Shown: in pieces, positions 1 to 5,452 of the stretch
How the letters are laid out: every line of letters starts with the position of its first letter
How positions within the stretch are numbered: the stretch's first letter is position 1
Assembly (NCBI GenBank): GCA_946620335.1
Contig: CAMONF010000085.1
Location: 1 to 8,188, forward strand
Length of the DNA stretch: 8,188 bases
Direction: 5' to 3'
From: an uncultured Clostridia bacterium
GTDB lineage: Bacteria > Bacillota > Clostridia > Lachnospirales > Lachnospiraceae
The notes under the pieces: model-generated
Databases searched by the model: none
What the model saw: only the letters and a program-made list of their open reading frames with translations
Told to the model about the DNA's origin: nothing
Program-made: the position numbers and the translations under genes

Positions 1-88
1 ACTCATTTTTCCCTTTTTTACAACAACGCATTAACAATTCACCGAGATATCGCGGAGAGTGCTTTTACACCCCCGCTCCGGGAGTCTG

Positions 89-565
89 TCAGGCCGGGGC
101 GTGCTCCCTCCGCCGTCCAAGGAGGTCAGCGGAATCCAGCACGATGGTGAAGGGGCCGTCGTTGGTCAGCGTCACCTGCATGTAGGCGCCGAAGCTGCCG
201 CACTGGGTGTCCGGAACCTGTTCGCGGCATTTCTCCACGATATAGTCGTAGAGGGCCTTGGCATGCTCGGGGCTGCCGGCCTTGACGAAGGAAGGCCTGT
301 TTCCCTTGCGGCAGTCCGCATAGAGGGTGAACTGGGAAATGAGGAGGAGGCTGCCGCCCACCGCCTCAAGGTTCAGGTTGGTCTTGCCTTCCGCGTCCTG
401 GAAGATCCGAAGTCCCAGGAGCTTTTTGATCATCATGTCGGCGATGGCCTCGGTGTCGTCATTTTCCGCGCCGATGAGGACCACGAAGCCGTGGTCGATG
501 GCGCCCAGGACCTGGCCGTCCACCTCCACGCGGGCGTCCCTGGCCCGCTGGATCACAAATTTCAT
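89..565 (-). CDS. dtd: D-aminoacyl-tRNA deacylase (DTD)
   Basis: This cytoplasmic enzyme hydrolyses D-amino acids (and glycine wrongly attached to tRNA-Ala) from mischarged tRNA, which protects translation. The 158-residue product is slightly longer than the usual 145-150. Family signatures visible are the N-terminal MKFVIQRA strand, the SQFTLYAD motif at residues 77-84 followed by CRKGNRPSF, and the C-terminal FGAYMQVTLTNDGPFT stretch (residues 125-140). That stretch holds the Gly137-Pro138 pair used as the cross-subunit Gly-cisPro chiral selector. The usual GPVT reads GPFT here, a mild variation. The ATG at 565-563 is preceded on the minus strand by an AAGAGG ribosome site at good spacing. 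The gene is probably transcribed on its own, since 310 bases separate it from yfcE upstream. The family call is very secure. Confidence 0.96.
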   Translation of the reverse strand: MKFVIQRARDARVEVDGQVLGAIDHGFVVLIGAENDDTEAIADMMIKKLLGLRIFQDAEGKTNLNLEAVGGSLLLISQFTLYADCRKGNRPSFVKAGSPEHAKALYDYIVEKCREQVPDTQCGSFGAYMQVTLTNDGPFTIVLDSADLLGRRREHAPA

Positions 566-599
566 AATATGCCTCTTTTCTACCGCACTGTGCTGCGCT

Positions 600-628
600 A
601 TAATAGTAAAGTACTCTTCGGTTCTTAG
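600..628 (-). promoter_or_regulatory. Candidate promoter for dtd
   Basis: On the minus strand, TATTAT (605 to 600; 5 of 6 bases match the -10 consensus) lies about 35 bases before the dtd start, giving a leader of roughly 28 bases. The best -35 at 17-base spacing is CTAAGA (628 to 623), which is weak. The same bases read as an exact TATAAT on the plus strand at 599-604, so the element could fire in either direction. The dtd direction is favoured because a gene follows at the right distance. Confidence 0.33.
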
Positions 629-657
629 CAGGAGGGCCCCTGCAGCAAGGGGTCTGC
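628..657. other. Interrupted hairpin upstream of dtd
   Basis: CCCCT (637-641) and AGGGG (648-652) form an inner stem with a 6-base loop. GCAG (628-631) and CTGC (654-657) can close an outer stem, leaving an asymmetric internal loop. No T-run follows on either strand, so it is not a standard terminator. It lies just upstream of the candidate dtd promoter and could be a protein-binding site or merely chance GC-rich pairing. Confidence 0.3.
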
Positions 658-873
658 GCCGGTATTTAGTGCGAATTGATTGTGGAAAATGCTAAGATTA
701 CTCGGCCGCCGGGGAGTTCTTTTTATGCCCGAAAGTTCCCTGATCGGATGGCGGAGGCTGCCTGTGCCGGAAGCGTATCCGGCCCGTTCTTTGCCGGGCT
801 TCGATTCCGTGCCGGCTCTGCACGCGGCATTTGCCGAAAGCAGGTCGGCGGTCTTCATTTCACGGCAACGTGC
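658..873. other. Noncoding gap between yfcE and dtd
   Basis: This is the rest of the 310-base gap between the two minus-strand genes. Short open frames exist on both strands, but none has a convincing ribosome site, family signature or compositional support. Several small CCGG-rich inverted repeats occur (for example CCGGA 767-771 with TCCGG 778-782, and GCCCG 782-786 with CGGGC 795-799), none followed by a T-run. No tRNA or known riboswitch is recognisable. Confidence 0.5.
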
Positions 874-900
874 CCTCAGGCCTCCGGCCAGACGCTGAGG
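874..900 (-). terminator. Weak hairpin at the end of yfcE
   Basis: CCTCAG (874-879) is complementary to CTGAGG (895-900), with GC-rich sequence between them. The structure overlaps the yfcE stop codon. It lacks a downstream T-run in the minus direction, so it would be an atypical terminator at best. A second small stem, GGCA with TGCC, lies just beyond it (864-874). Confidence 0.22.
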
Positions 901-1427
901 ACCTCCCCGCTTTCCACGTCCTTCCAGTAAAAGACGCCTTCCTCCCAGACCATGTAGCCGTGGTGGCTGCCCGCCTTGGGAATCGCCACCGACCCGGGAT
1001 TCAGATAAATGAAGTCACCGTGGTCCGCGCAGGCAGGCACATGGGTGTGTCCGCACAGCAGGATGTCTCCCCTGTGGAGGGCAGGCGGATTGGCCTCACC
1101 GAAGTGGTGGCCGTGGGTGGCATAGACCACCTGGTCCCCCAGGGCTAAAACAGCATAATCCGCCATAATGGGAAAGTCAAGGACCATCTGGTCCACCTCG
1201 GTGTCGCAGTTGCCCCGGATACAGAAGACATCCTCTTTGAGGCTGTTCAGAAGCTCGATGCAGGCCTTGGGATCGTAGTCCCGCGGAAGATCGTTCCTGG
1301 GCCCGTGGTAGAGGAGGTCGCCGAGCAGAAGGATCCGGTCCGGCGCCTCGACGGCGATCCGGTCCATAAGGCTCCTCAGATAATAGGCCGAGCCGTGGAT
1401 GTCTGAGGCGATCAGCAGTTTTCTCAT
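876..1427 (-). CDS. yfcE: YfcE/MJ0936-family metallophosphoesterase
   Basis: This is a small cytoplasmic calcineurin-like phosphoesterase. Family members are Mn2+-dependent phosphodiesterases active on artificial substrates, and their physiological substrate is mostly unknown. All metal-site motifs are present: DIHGS with Asp9 and His11, GD with Asp37, GNCD with Asn73, THGHHFG with His105, and GHTH with His127 and His129, followed by the NPGS turn (143-146). The 183-residue length matches the family. The ATG at 1427 follows a GGGAGGAA ribosome site. An ATG seven bases upstream lies in another frame that soon overlaps this gene and is not used. The start is 18 bases after the ATP-grasp stop, so the two genes are probably co-transcribed. 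The family assignment is secure; the substrate is not known. Confidence 0.93.
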   Translation of the reverse strand: MRKLLIASDIHGSAYYLRSLMDRIAVEAPDRILLLGDLLYHGPRNDLPRDYDPKACIELLNSLKEDVFCIRGNCDTEVDQMVLDFPIMADYAVLALGDQVVYATHGHHFGEANPPALHRGDILLCGHTHVPACADHGDFIYLNPGSVAIPKAGSHHGYMVWEEGVFYWKDVESGEVLSVWPEA

Positions 1428-1445
1428 AGTCCATTTCCTCCCTGA

Positions 1446-2651
1446 TCAGCGGAATTTGAGACGGATGGGGGCGAAGGCGTCGGAGACGTATGCCTGCATT
1501 TCCTTCTTGTCGTCAAAGAGGGCGAGGGCATACTGGTTGCCCATGGCCCGGCCGATGGCCGGCGGCATCTCGCCCATGCGGAAAATGTTCTTCTCGTATT
1601 TCTCGTAGAGCTCCCCGCCGGAATAGGTGTAATCGGTGTCATCGCGGCGCCCGATATACACACTGTAGCCCTTGGGGCCCTCGAACCGGTGGATGCGCTC
1701 GTCGAAGCAGACCATGTCCGCCCAGATCCGGAAGACGTCCACGCTCTGGCTGACGTTGATCATGTCGGGCGTGAAGCCGCCGGCGGGGCGCATGTTGACC
1801 TCGAGGCCGATCAGGTCACCGGCCTCGCCCAGCCCGGGCTTGTCCTCGGTGAGGCGGAAGAATTCCAGGTGGAAGGCCCGGCTCCGGACGTCGAAGGCCT
1901 CCAGGGTCTTTTCGCCCATGCGGCGGACGTCGGCGGGGACCTTGCGGTCCACGTAGTACCAGACGGGGATGCCTTCATTTACCATGTCCATGATGGAGTC
2001 GGGCGTGATGTGGCTGACCGAGAAGATGGCCTTGCCCTGGGAGTTGGCGATCCCGTCGAAGGTCGTGACTTCGCCCTTGATGTACTCCTCCATGATGTAG
2101 GGCACCTCCGGCAGATTCCGGAAGAAGTCCTTCAGGTCCTCCTCGCTCTTCAGCTTGTAGGTGGCCTCGGCGCCAACGCCCCGGTCCGGCTTCACGACGA
2201 TGGGATAACCCACCTCCTCCGCGAAGGCGAGGGCTTCCGGCAGGTCCGTGGCCATATGCCACCTGGCCGTGGGCACGCCTGCCATCTCGTAGTAGGCCTT
2301 CATGCCGGACTTGCTGCGGAAGCGGCCGACCTCGTCGGACTTAAGGCCCGTCAAGATGTTGAAATCGGTCCGCAGGGCCGCGTCCAGCTCCAGCCAGTAC
2401 TCGTTGTTGCTCTCGACCCAGTCCATCTTGCCGTAGCGGCCGGTGAAATAACCCATGGCCCGGATCATATCGTCATAATTCTCCAGCGAATCCACCCGGT
2501 AGTACTCGGTCAGCGCCCATTTGAGGTCGTCGCGGAGGGAGTCGTAGGGGGCGTCGCCGATGCCCAGAACGTTGACGCCGTTCTCCTTGAGGCAGACGCA
2601 GAAGCGCGCGTAGTCTGTGGGGAAATTGGGGGAAATAAACACAAAATTCAT
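1446..2651 (-). CDS. ATP-grasp domain protein (carboxylate-amine ligase type)
   Basis: ATP-grasp enzymes use ATP to activate a carboxylate as acyl-phosphate, which an amine, thiol or other nucleophile then attacks. The 401-residue protein starts with a Rossmann-like pre-ATP-grasp region (residues 1-110, beginning NFVFISPNFPTDY). The ATP-grasp core follows: the lysine strand YPIVVKP (Lys154), the glycine loop DRGVGAEATY (156-165), the adenine hinge MEEYIKGE (187-194), and the metal-binding acids HLEFF (Glu263) and GLEVNMRPAGG (Glu284, Asn286). All catalytic elements look intact. A C-terminal region of about 90 residues closes the fold. The ATG at 2651 follows a GAAAGG ribosome site. It lies upstream of yfcE in a likely two-gene operon. 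It resembles uncharacterised ligases of the carbamoyl-phosphate-synthase-L/biotin-carboxylase type; no biosynthetic cluster surrounds it, so the substrate is unknown. Confidence 0.88.
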   Translation of the reverse strand: MNFVFISPNFPTDYARFCVCLKENGVNVLGIGDAPYDSLRDDLKWALTEYYRVDSLENYDDMIRAMGYFTGRYGKMDWVESNNEYWLELDAALRTDFNILTGLKSDEVGRFRSKSGMKAYYEMAGVPTARWHMATDLPEALAFAEEVGYPIVVKPDRGVGAEATYKLKSEEDLKDFFRNLPEVPYIMEEYIKGEVTTFDGIANSQGKAIFSVSHITPDSIMDMVNEGIPVWYYVDRKVPADVRRMGEKTLEAFDVRSRAFHLEFFRLTEDKPGLGEAGDLIGLEVNMRPAGGFTPDMINVSQSVDVFRIWADMVCFDERIHRFEGPKGYSVYIGRRDDTDYTYSGGELYEKYEKNIFRMGEMPPAIGRAMGNQYALALFDDKKEMQAYVSDAFAPIRLKFR

Positions 2652-2674
2652 ATATAGACCTTTCCGCAGGGGTA

Positions 2675-2699
2675 CCAGCCGCCGACCGCCGGCGGCCGG
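2675..2699 (-). other. GC-rich hairpin in ATP-grasp leader
   Basis: GCCGCCG (2678-2684) and CGGCGGC (2690-2696) form a perfect 7-bp stem with a 5-base loop. One mismatch further out, two more pairs form (2675-2676 with 2698-2699). If the promoter at 2713-2741 is right, this lies near the 5' end of the ATP-grasp mRNA. There is no T-run, so a role in mRNA stability is more likely than termination. Confidence 0.4.
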
Positions 2700-2712
2700 G
2701 CCCTACGGCTAA

Positions 2713-2741
2713 AGATTACCATAGAGGAAAGGCCGGCGCAA
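2713..2741 (-). promoter_or_regulatory. Candidate promoter for ATP-grasp/yfcE operon
   Basis: On the minus strand, TTGCGC (2741 to 2736) and TAATCT (2718 to 2713) are separated by 17 bases. Each hexamer matches three of six consensus positions, so this is weak. The position fits, giving a leader of about 55 bases before the ATG at 2651, and it lies back to back with the strong plus-strand promoter at 2749. Confidence 0.28.
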
Positions 2742-2748
2742 TGGGCAG

Positions 2749-2777
2749 TTGCACTGGCCCGGGGCGCCCGGTATAAT
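2749..2777 (+). promoter_or_regulatory. Strong sigma-A type promoter for the LRR gene
   Basis: TTGCAC (2749-2754) and an exact TATAAT (2772-2777) are separated by exactly 17 bases. The spacer is almost pure G and C and contains the palindrome GGGCGCCC (2762-2769). Transcription would begin near 2784, giving a leader of almost 100 bases before the gene at 2882. Confidence 0.7.
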
Positions 2778-2881
2778 GGCAGCATCGGCTGTCTGCCTCC
2801 CTGACGGCTGCGGAGCAAGGAAAGGCTTCCGACCCGTGGGATACTTCAGGCCACCGGCAAAGACATATAAAGGAGAGAGCC

Positions 2882-3763
2882 ATGCTCACATACAAAATAT
2901 CCGGCAGCGGCGCCGGCCAGTACATCACCGTGACCGGGCGGGACGACGCCTCCCCGGACCTTCGGATTCCGGAGGCCCTCGAAGGCCTGCCGGTCCTGGA
3001 GGTCGCCTCCCACGCCTTCGAACATGACGCTGCCGTCGAATCCGTCCGCCTCCCCGCCACCCTTGAGATGGTGGGTTCCTTCGCCTTCTACAACTGCGCC
3101 GCCCTGCGTGAAATATATTTCAGCGACAGCATCGGCAGCTTCGGGCTGGGGGCCATCCGGTCCTCGGAGAAACTCACGGACCTCCATTTCCGGGCGGACC
3201 GGGGGCGCTACGGCGTTCTCATCGGGCTTCTGGAGGACGTGGAAATCGCGCTGACGGTCCATGTGGCCATGAAGGAGGGGGAGGCGTGTTTTCATTTTCC
3301 TGCCTATGTGCGGGGCTTTCGGGAGGACACCCGGGCCCGGGCCTTCCACTCCTTCATCGAGGGGCAGGGCGTCGCCTACCGGGAGACGGTCACCCGCAAG
3401 GGGGTGGACATCCGTTCCTACGACCGTCTCTTCCCCCGGGCCGCCGGCGACACTTGGGATGTGGCCGCGCCCATCGCCCTGGCCAGACTCCGGTATCCCT
3501 GGCAGCTGGCCGCCAAAGCGGAGACTGACTACAGGGAGTATCTTCTGAACCGGAGCGCGGAGGTGGTCCCCGGCCTGGTTTCTCAGGGCAGGCGGGAGGA
3601 TATCCTCTTCCTGGCAGGCCAGGACCTCATCTCGCCCGAAGGCGCTTCCCGAAGCCTTGAGGAGGCGACCCGCCGGGGGGACGCTGAGCTCGTGAGCGTG
3701 CTCATGAACGCAAAAAAAGACCAGCCGCCTGCAGCGGAGGTCTTCTCGCTGGACGACTGGTGA
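2882..3763 (+). CDS. BspA-type leucine-rich-repeat (LRR_5) protein, cytoplasmic
   Basis: The 293-residue protein begins with about three LRR_5 repeats: residues 26-49 (LRIPEALEGLPVLEVASHAF), 51-72 (VESVRLPATLEMVGSFAFYN) and roughly 76-103 (REIYFSDSIGSF..). Each has the typical pattern of beta-strand, I/LP turn and 'AF' helix. There is no signal peptide, anchor or membrane segment, unlike surface BspA proteins, so it probably stays in the cytoplasm. A middle region (104-210) is unassigned. The C-terminal region (about 236-278) is helical, and its SLEEATRRGDAELVSVLMNAK segment resembles an ankyrin-type helix pair. An AAAGGAGAG ribosome site supports the ATG at 2882. It has its own strong promoter and terminator, so it is probably monocistronic. 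LRR proteins usually bind other proteins; the partner here is unknown. Confidence 0.82.
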   Translation: MLTYKISGSGAGQYITVTGRDDASPDLRIPEALEGLPVLEVASHAFEHDAAVESVRLPATLEMVGSFAFYNCAALREIYFSDSIGSFGLGAIRSSEKLTDLHFRADRGRYGVLIGLLEDVEIALTVHVAMKEGEACFHFPAYVRGFREDTRARAFHSFIEGQGVAYRETVTRKGVDIRSYDRLFPRAAGDTWDVAAPIALARLRYPWQLAAKAETDYREYLLNRSAEVVPGLVSQGRREDILFLAGQDLISPEGASRSLEEATRRGDAELVSVLMNAKKDQPPAAEVFSLDDW

Positions 3764-3855
3764 TGGCCCGGGTCACATGGAGCCCATCATGGACAGGGCG
3801 TCATCCGACTTGTAATAATTCTCCATGCCGATCCGCCCTGCAATGTGTTCATTTT

Positions 3856-3888
3856 CCGGAAGGCGGCCTGCCTTCCGGCTCTTTCTCT
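3856..3888 (+). terminator. Rho-independent terminator after the LRR gene
   Basis: CCGGAAGGC (3856-3864) and GCCTTCCGG (3870-3878) form a perfect 9-bp stem with a 5-base loop. A pyrimidine-rich tail, CTCTTTCTCT, follows. The tail is not a pure T-run, but the stem is strong and lies about 90 bases after the LRR stop, at the end of that unit. On the opposite strand the stem is followed by AAAATG, so it acts only on the plus strand. Confidence 0.72.
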
Positions 3889-3898
3889 GCCCTGTGGC

Positions 3899-3933
3899 CG
3901 TTTGGAAATTAACGGTCAACTTTTTTCCAAACG
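3899..3933. promoter_or_regulatory. Perfect 10-bp inverted repeat upstream of zinc-ribbon gene promoter
   Basis: CGTTTGGAAA (3899-3908) and TTTCCAAACG (3924-3933) are exact reverse complements separated by 15 AT-leaning bases. The right arm ends 11 bases before the candidate -35 at 3945. No T-run follows, so it is not a terminator for the upstream gene. Position, symmetry and AT-rich arms suggest a binding site for a dimeric regulator, with activation or upstream repression both possible. I do not recognise the motif as that of a known regulator. Confidence 0.5.
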
Positions 3934-3944
3934 AATGCCGGTCC

Positions 3945-3974
3945 TTGTTTCCCCGCTCAGGGCAAGCGTATAAT
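3945..3974 (+). promoter_or_regulatory. Promoter of zinc-ribbon gene
   Basis: An exact TATAAT (3969-3974) is preceded at 18 bases by TTGTTT (3945-3950; the first three bases match the consensus). Predicted transcription starts near 3981, leaving a short leader of about 27 bases that contains the CCGGAGGG ribosome site for the ATG at 4008. Confidence 0.6.
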
Positions 3975-4007
3975 GAAAATGACTTCATTTACCGGAGGGT
4001 TTGAGAA

Positions 4008-5075
4008 ATGAACACCGAGCTAAGACTTGGCAACATCGGTGACCTGCTGTTTGGCACCGTTCTTGAAAAGAGAAAGCCCAACCAGCTGGAGCTCCTCGAC
4101 TTCCTCTTTCCGGGACTCCTCATCGTCGAGCTCCCCTCGGACGGAAAGACCAAGACGCCGGCAGAATACATCGATGTGGAGGGCTGCATCAAGGCTGTCC
4201 GCTACCAGTCCTTTTACTATACCGGGGGCAACAACCGGGCTTCCCAGATCACCGGCCGCCTGATCGGCACCGCCCGGGGCAGCCAGACCAAGGAGCGGAA
4301 GACAGCCTCCCTGATCCAGGAGCGGATCGCCAGTCAGCTTGCCGTGGATCCGGACAAGATAGATGACCTCAGGGAGCGGTACCTCCAGATGGTCAAGCCC
4401 TTCACCGAGGAAGTCTGGGACCGTTTCATCGACACCTTTGCGGATTACATCAATGCCGTGATCGACCACCACATGGGCCTGGATCAGAACAGCCGCCTCT
4501 CCGAGCTTTTTCCCATCAAGGACGAGGTGGCGCGGGAGCTCTTCGACAATATCATCGACGAGTGGAATACCGGAAGCATCCCGGGCTACATCAACGCCTT
4601 CACCTGGCTGGTCCTGGGAGCCCTTCTCCGGGATGAAGTCGGCCGGCTCAACTACGTCTATGACAGCGCCTTCGAGTTGAGGCGGGCCCGGAACGTAGGC
4701 CGCCAGGCCTCGGGGACGGAGCACCCGCCTGCCATCAGCGACCGAGCGGCATCCAATGAACCGGCTCCTGAGGAATATGTGGAATACTTTTACGAGGGGG
4801 ACGACCTGGACAACCTCTATCCGGGCATCGACTGGTACTGCGACCGCTGCGGCGCCCTCTTAACCGGCCAGCCCGGCTTCAACGACCACCACAAGATCTG
4901 GAAATGCCGCCGCTGCGGCTACAAGAACCTGATCGACATCGAGAACATTTTCGACAGCGAGGAGGACTTCCAGAGCGGCGCCCCGCACACGGATCCCGAA
5001 GGCTTCTACAAGGCCCTTTTGGAGCGGAGCCGGGAGCTGGAGGGGGACGAGGAAGACCCGGAAATCGATTCCTGA
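4008..5075 (+). CDS. Uncharacterised protein with C-terminal zinc ribbon
   Basis: I do not recognise a named family. The 355-residue protein has no signal peptide or membrane segment. The N-terminal part (1-115) is mixed, with a hydrophobic segment LLDFLFPGLLIVELP (29-43) that is too short and too interrupted to be a clear membrane span. A conserved-looking basic patch, TGGNNRASQITGRLIGTARG, occupies 72-91. Residues 118-230 are mainly predicted helix. A Pro/Ala/Ser/Glu linker (231-262) leads to a zinc ribbon: Cys278 and Cys281, then Cys300 and Cys303 (CDRCG and CRRCG), with 18 residues between the pairs. An acidic tail (315-355) ends the protein. The zinc ribbon suggests nucleic-acid or protein binding. 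A GGAGGG ribosome site supports the ATG at 4008. It has its own promoter with an inverted repeat upstream and is followed by terminators, so it is a single-gene unit. Confidence 0.8.
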   Translation: MNTELRLGNIGDLLFGTVLEKRKPNQLELLDFLFPGLLIVELPSDGKTKTPAEYIDVEGCIKAVRYQSFYYTGGNNRASQITGRLIGTARGSQTKERKTASLIQERIASQLAVDPDKIDDLRERYLQMVKPFTEEVWDRFIDTFADYINAVIDHHMGLDQNSRLSELFPIKDEVARELFDNIIDEWNTGSIPGYINAFTWLVLGALLRDEVGRLNYVYDSAFELRRARNVGRQASGTEHPPAISDRAASNEPAPEEYVEYFYEGDDLDNLYPGIDWYCDRCGALLTGQPGFNDHHKIWKCRRCGYKNLIDIENIFDSEEDFQSGAPHTDPEGFYKALLERSRELEGDEEDPEIDS

Positions 5076-5123
5076 CTTAATTTGTCAACTTTGCCCATCC
5101 CCACCCCCAAAACCGCTGTAGAT

Positions 5124-5155
5124 TCGGCGCAAACGCCGATTGCGCCTTCCCCTTT
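5124..5155 (+). terminator. Two alternative hairpins with pyrimidine tail after zinc-ribbon gene
   Basis: GGCGCAA (5126-5132) pairs perfectly with TTGCGCC (5140-5146), and CCCTTTCTT-type pyrimidine sequence follows. A competing stem, TCGGCG (5124-5129) with CGCCGA (5134-5139), uses the same bases, so the two are mutually exclusive. It lies about 50 bases after the zinc-ribbon stop codon and is probably the first terminator of that transcript, although the T-tract is imperfect. Confidence 0.45.
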
Positions 5156-5168
5156 CTTCCTATAAAAT
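5140..5168 (+). promoter_or_regulatory. Possible promoter upstream of the MATE leader
   Basis: TTGCGC (5140-5145) and TAAAAT (5163-5168; 5 of 6 to the -10 consensus) are 17 bases apart in an AT-rich patch. A transcript starting near 5175 would enter the hairpin at 5195-5222 almost at once. It could therefore drive an attenuated leader for the MATE gene. No better promoter was found closer to that gene. Confidence 0.25.
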
Positions 5169-5194
5169 AAAACATAATGACAGGTTGATTTCAA

Positions 5195-5227
5195 AAAGCT
5201 CACAGGCCGTCCTGTGGGCTTTCTTGT
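5195..5227 (+). terminator. 12-bp terminator hairpin
   Basis: AAAGCTCACAGG (5195-5206) and CCTGTGGGCTTT (5211-5222) form a 12-bp stem with one G-U pair and a 4-base loop. The plus-strand tail is TTTCTTG. On the minus strand the stem is followed by a run of five T, so it may work in both directions. It is the clearest terminator in the window, either a second stop for the zinc-ribbon transcript or an attenuator in the MATE leader. Confidence 0.7.
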
Positions 5228-5262
5228 GCGCGATAAAGCCGTAAAACCACCCCGTTCCTCAG

Positions 5263-5403
5263 GGAAAAGCGGAGCCGCGCAGCGGCGGACAAGACGTCCC
5301 GATCCTGCTGGAAAAAGCGAGCTGCACAGCGGCGGATAAGCCGCCCTTCTCCCGCTGGAAAAAGCGGGCTGCGCAGCGGCGGATAAGACGAGCGCAAGGG
5401 GGA
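5263..5403. repeat. Three tandem copies of a 47-base hairpin-bearing repeat
   Basis: Units begin at 5263, 5310 and 5357. In all three, the core AGCGGCGG falls at exactly 47-base intervals (5281, 5328, 5375). About 35 bases are conserved per unit, with a run of A, an imperfect GC stem and GGCGGAYAAG. The last 12 bases vary and diverge in unit 3. Each unit contains a small stem: GCCGC with GCGGC in unit 1, and GCTGC with GCGGC in units 2 and 3 (G-U in place of G-C), around a 3-base loop. Unit 3 has an extra stem, CCCGCT (5351-5356) with AGCGGG (5363-5368). The repeats are noncoding; open frames through them on the minus strand have low-complexity products with no family signature. They look like a REP-like palindromic element. 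Confidence 0.75.
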
Positions 5404-5425
5404 CCCGATTCGGACCTGCTCCCCC
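5398..5425 (+). other. Hairpin between repeats and MATE gene
   Basis: GGGGGA (5398-5403) and TCCCCC (5420-5425) form a 6-bp stem around a 16-base loop that itself contains CCG and CGG. No T-run follows. It starts inside the divergent end of the last 47-base unit and may be part of a structured mRNA leader. Confidence 0.4.
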
Positions 5426-5428
5426 GGA

Positions 5429-5452
5429 GCCCAGTGGCAGAATGCCCTGGGC
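5429..5452 (+). other. Hairpin in the MATE leader
   Basis: GCCCAG (5429-5434) pairs with CTGGGC (5447-5452), and GGCA (5436-5439) pairs with TGCC (5443-5446). The result is a 10-bp stem with a single bulged T and a 3-base loop. It ends 35 bases before the MATE start and 18 bases before its ribosome site. No T-run follows. It could stabilise the mRNA 5' region or take part in leader-based control. Confidence 0.5.

Noticed and set aside
1..88. Start of another minus-strand gene at positions 6-4 (ATGAGT) after an AAAGGGAAAA stretch
   Set aside because: Only two codons are inside the window and the ribosome site is weak. A gene there is plausible, but it cannot be supported.
71..105. Terminator hairpin just after dtd
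   Set aside because: Only a 5-bp CCCCG/CGGGG pairing with a long loop is possible and no clear T-run follows on the minus strand.
676..930. Plus-strand open frames between dtd and yfcE
   Set aside because: The frames overlap the end of yfcE, the products are low-information Arg/Ala/Pro-rich sequences and no ribosome site precedes them.
1689..2657. Long 322-codon plus-strand open frame opposite the ATP-grasp gene
   Set aside because: It is antisense to a gene with intact catalytic motifs and rich in Val, Gly, Asp and His, as expected from the complement of a GC-rich gene. No ribosome site or family signature.
2891..3763. Surface-exposed BspA adhesin
   Set aside because: The protein starts directly with the soluble domain; no signal peptide, cell-wall anchor or membrane segment is present.
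3773..3988. Minus-strand 71-codon open frame, or its short inner version at 3773-3826 (17 residues, MENYYKSDDALSMMGSM)
   Set aside because: It runs through the LRR terminator hairpin and the zinc-ribbon promoter region, lacks a good ribosome site and has no recognisable homology. It could be a gene remnant, but this cannot be supported from sequence alone.
5263..5403. CRISPR array
   Set aside because: Only three units, with conserved parts of about 35 bases separated by only about 12 variable bases, which is too short for spacers. No cas genes are present.
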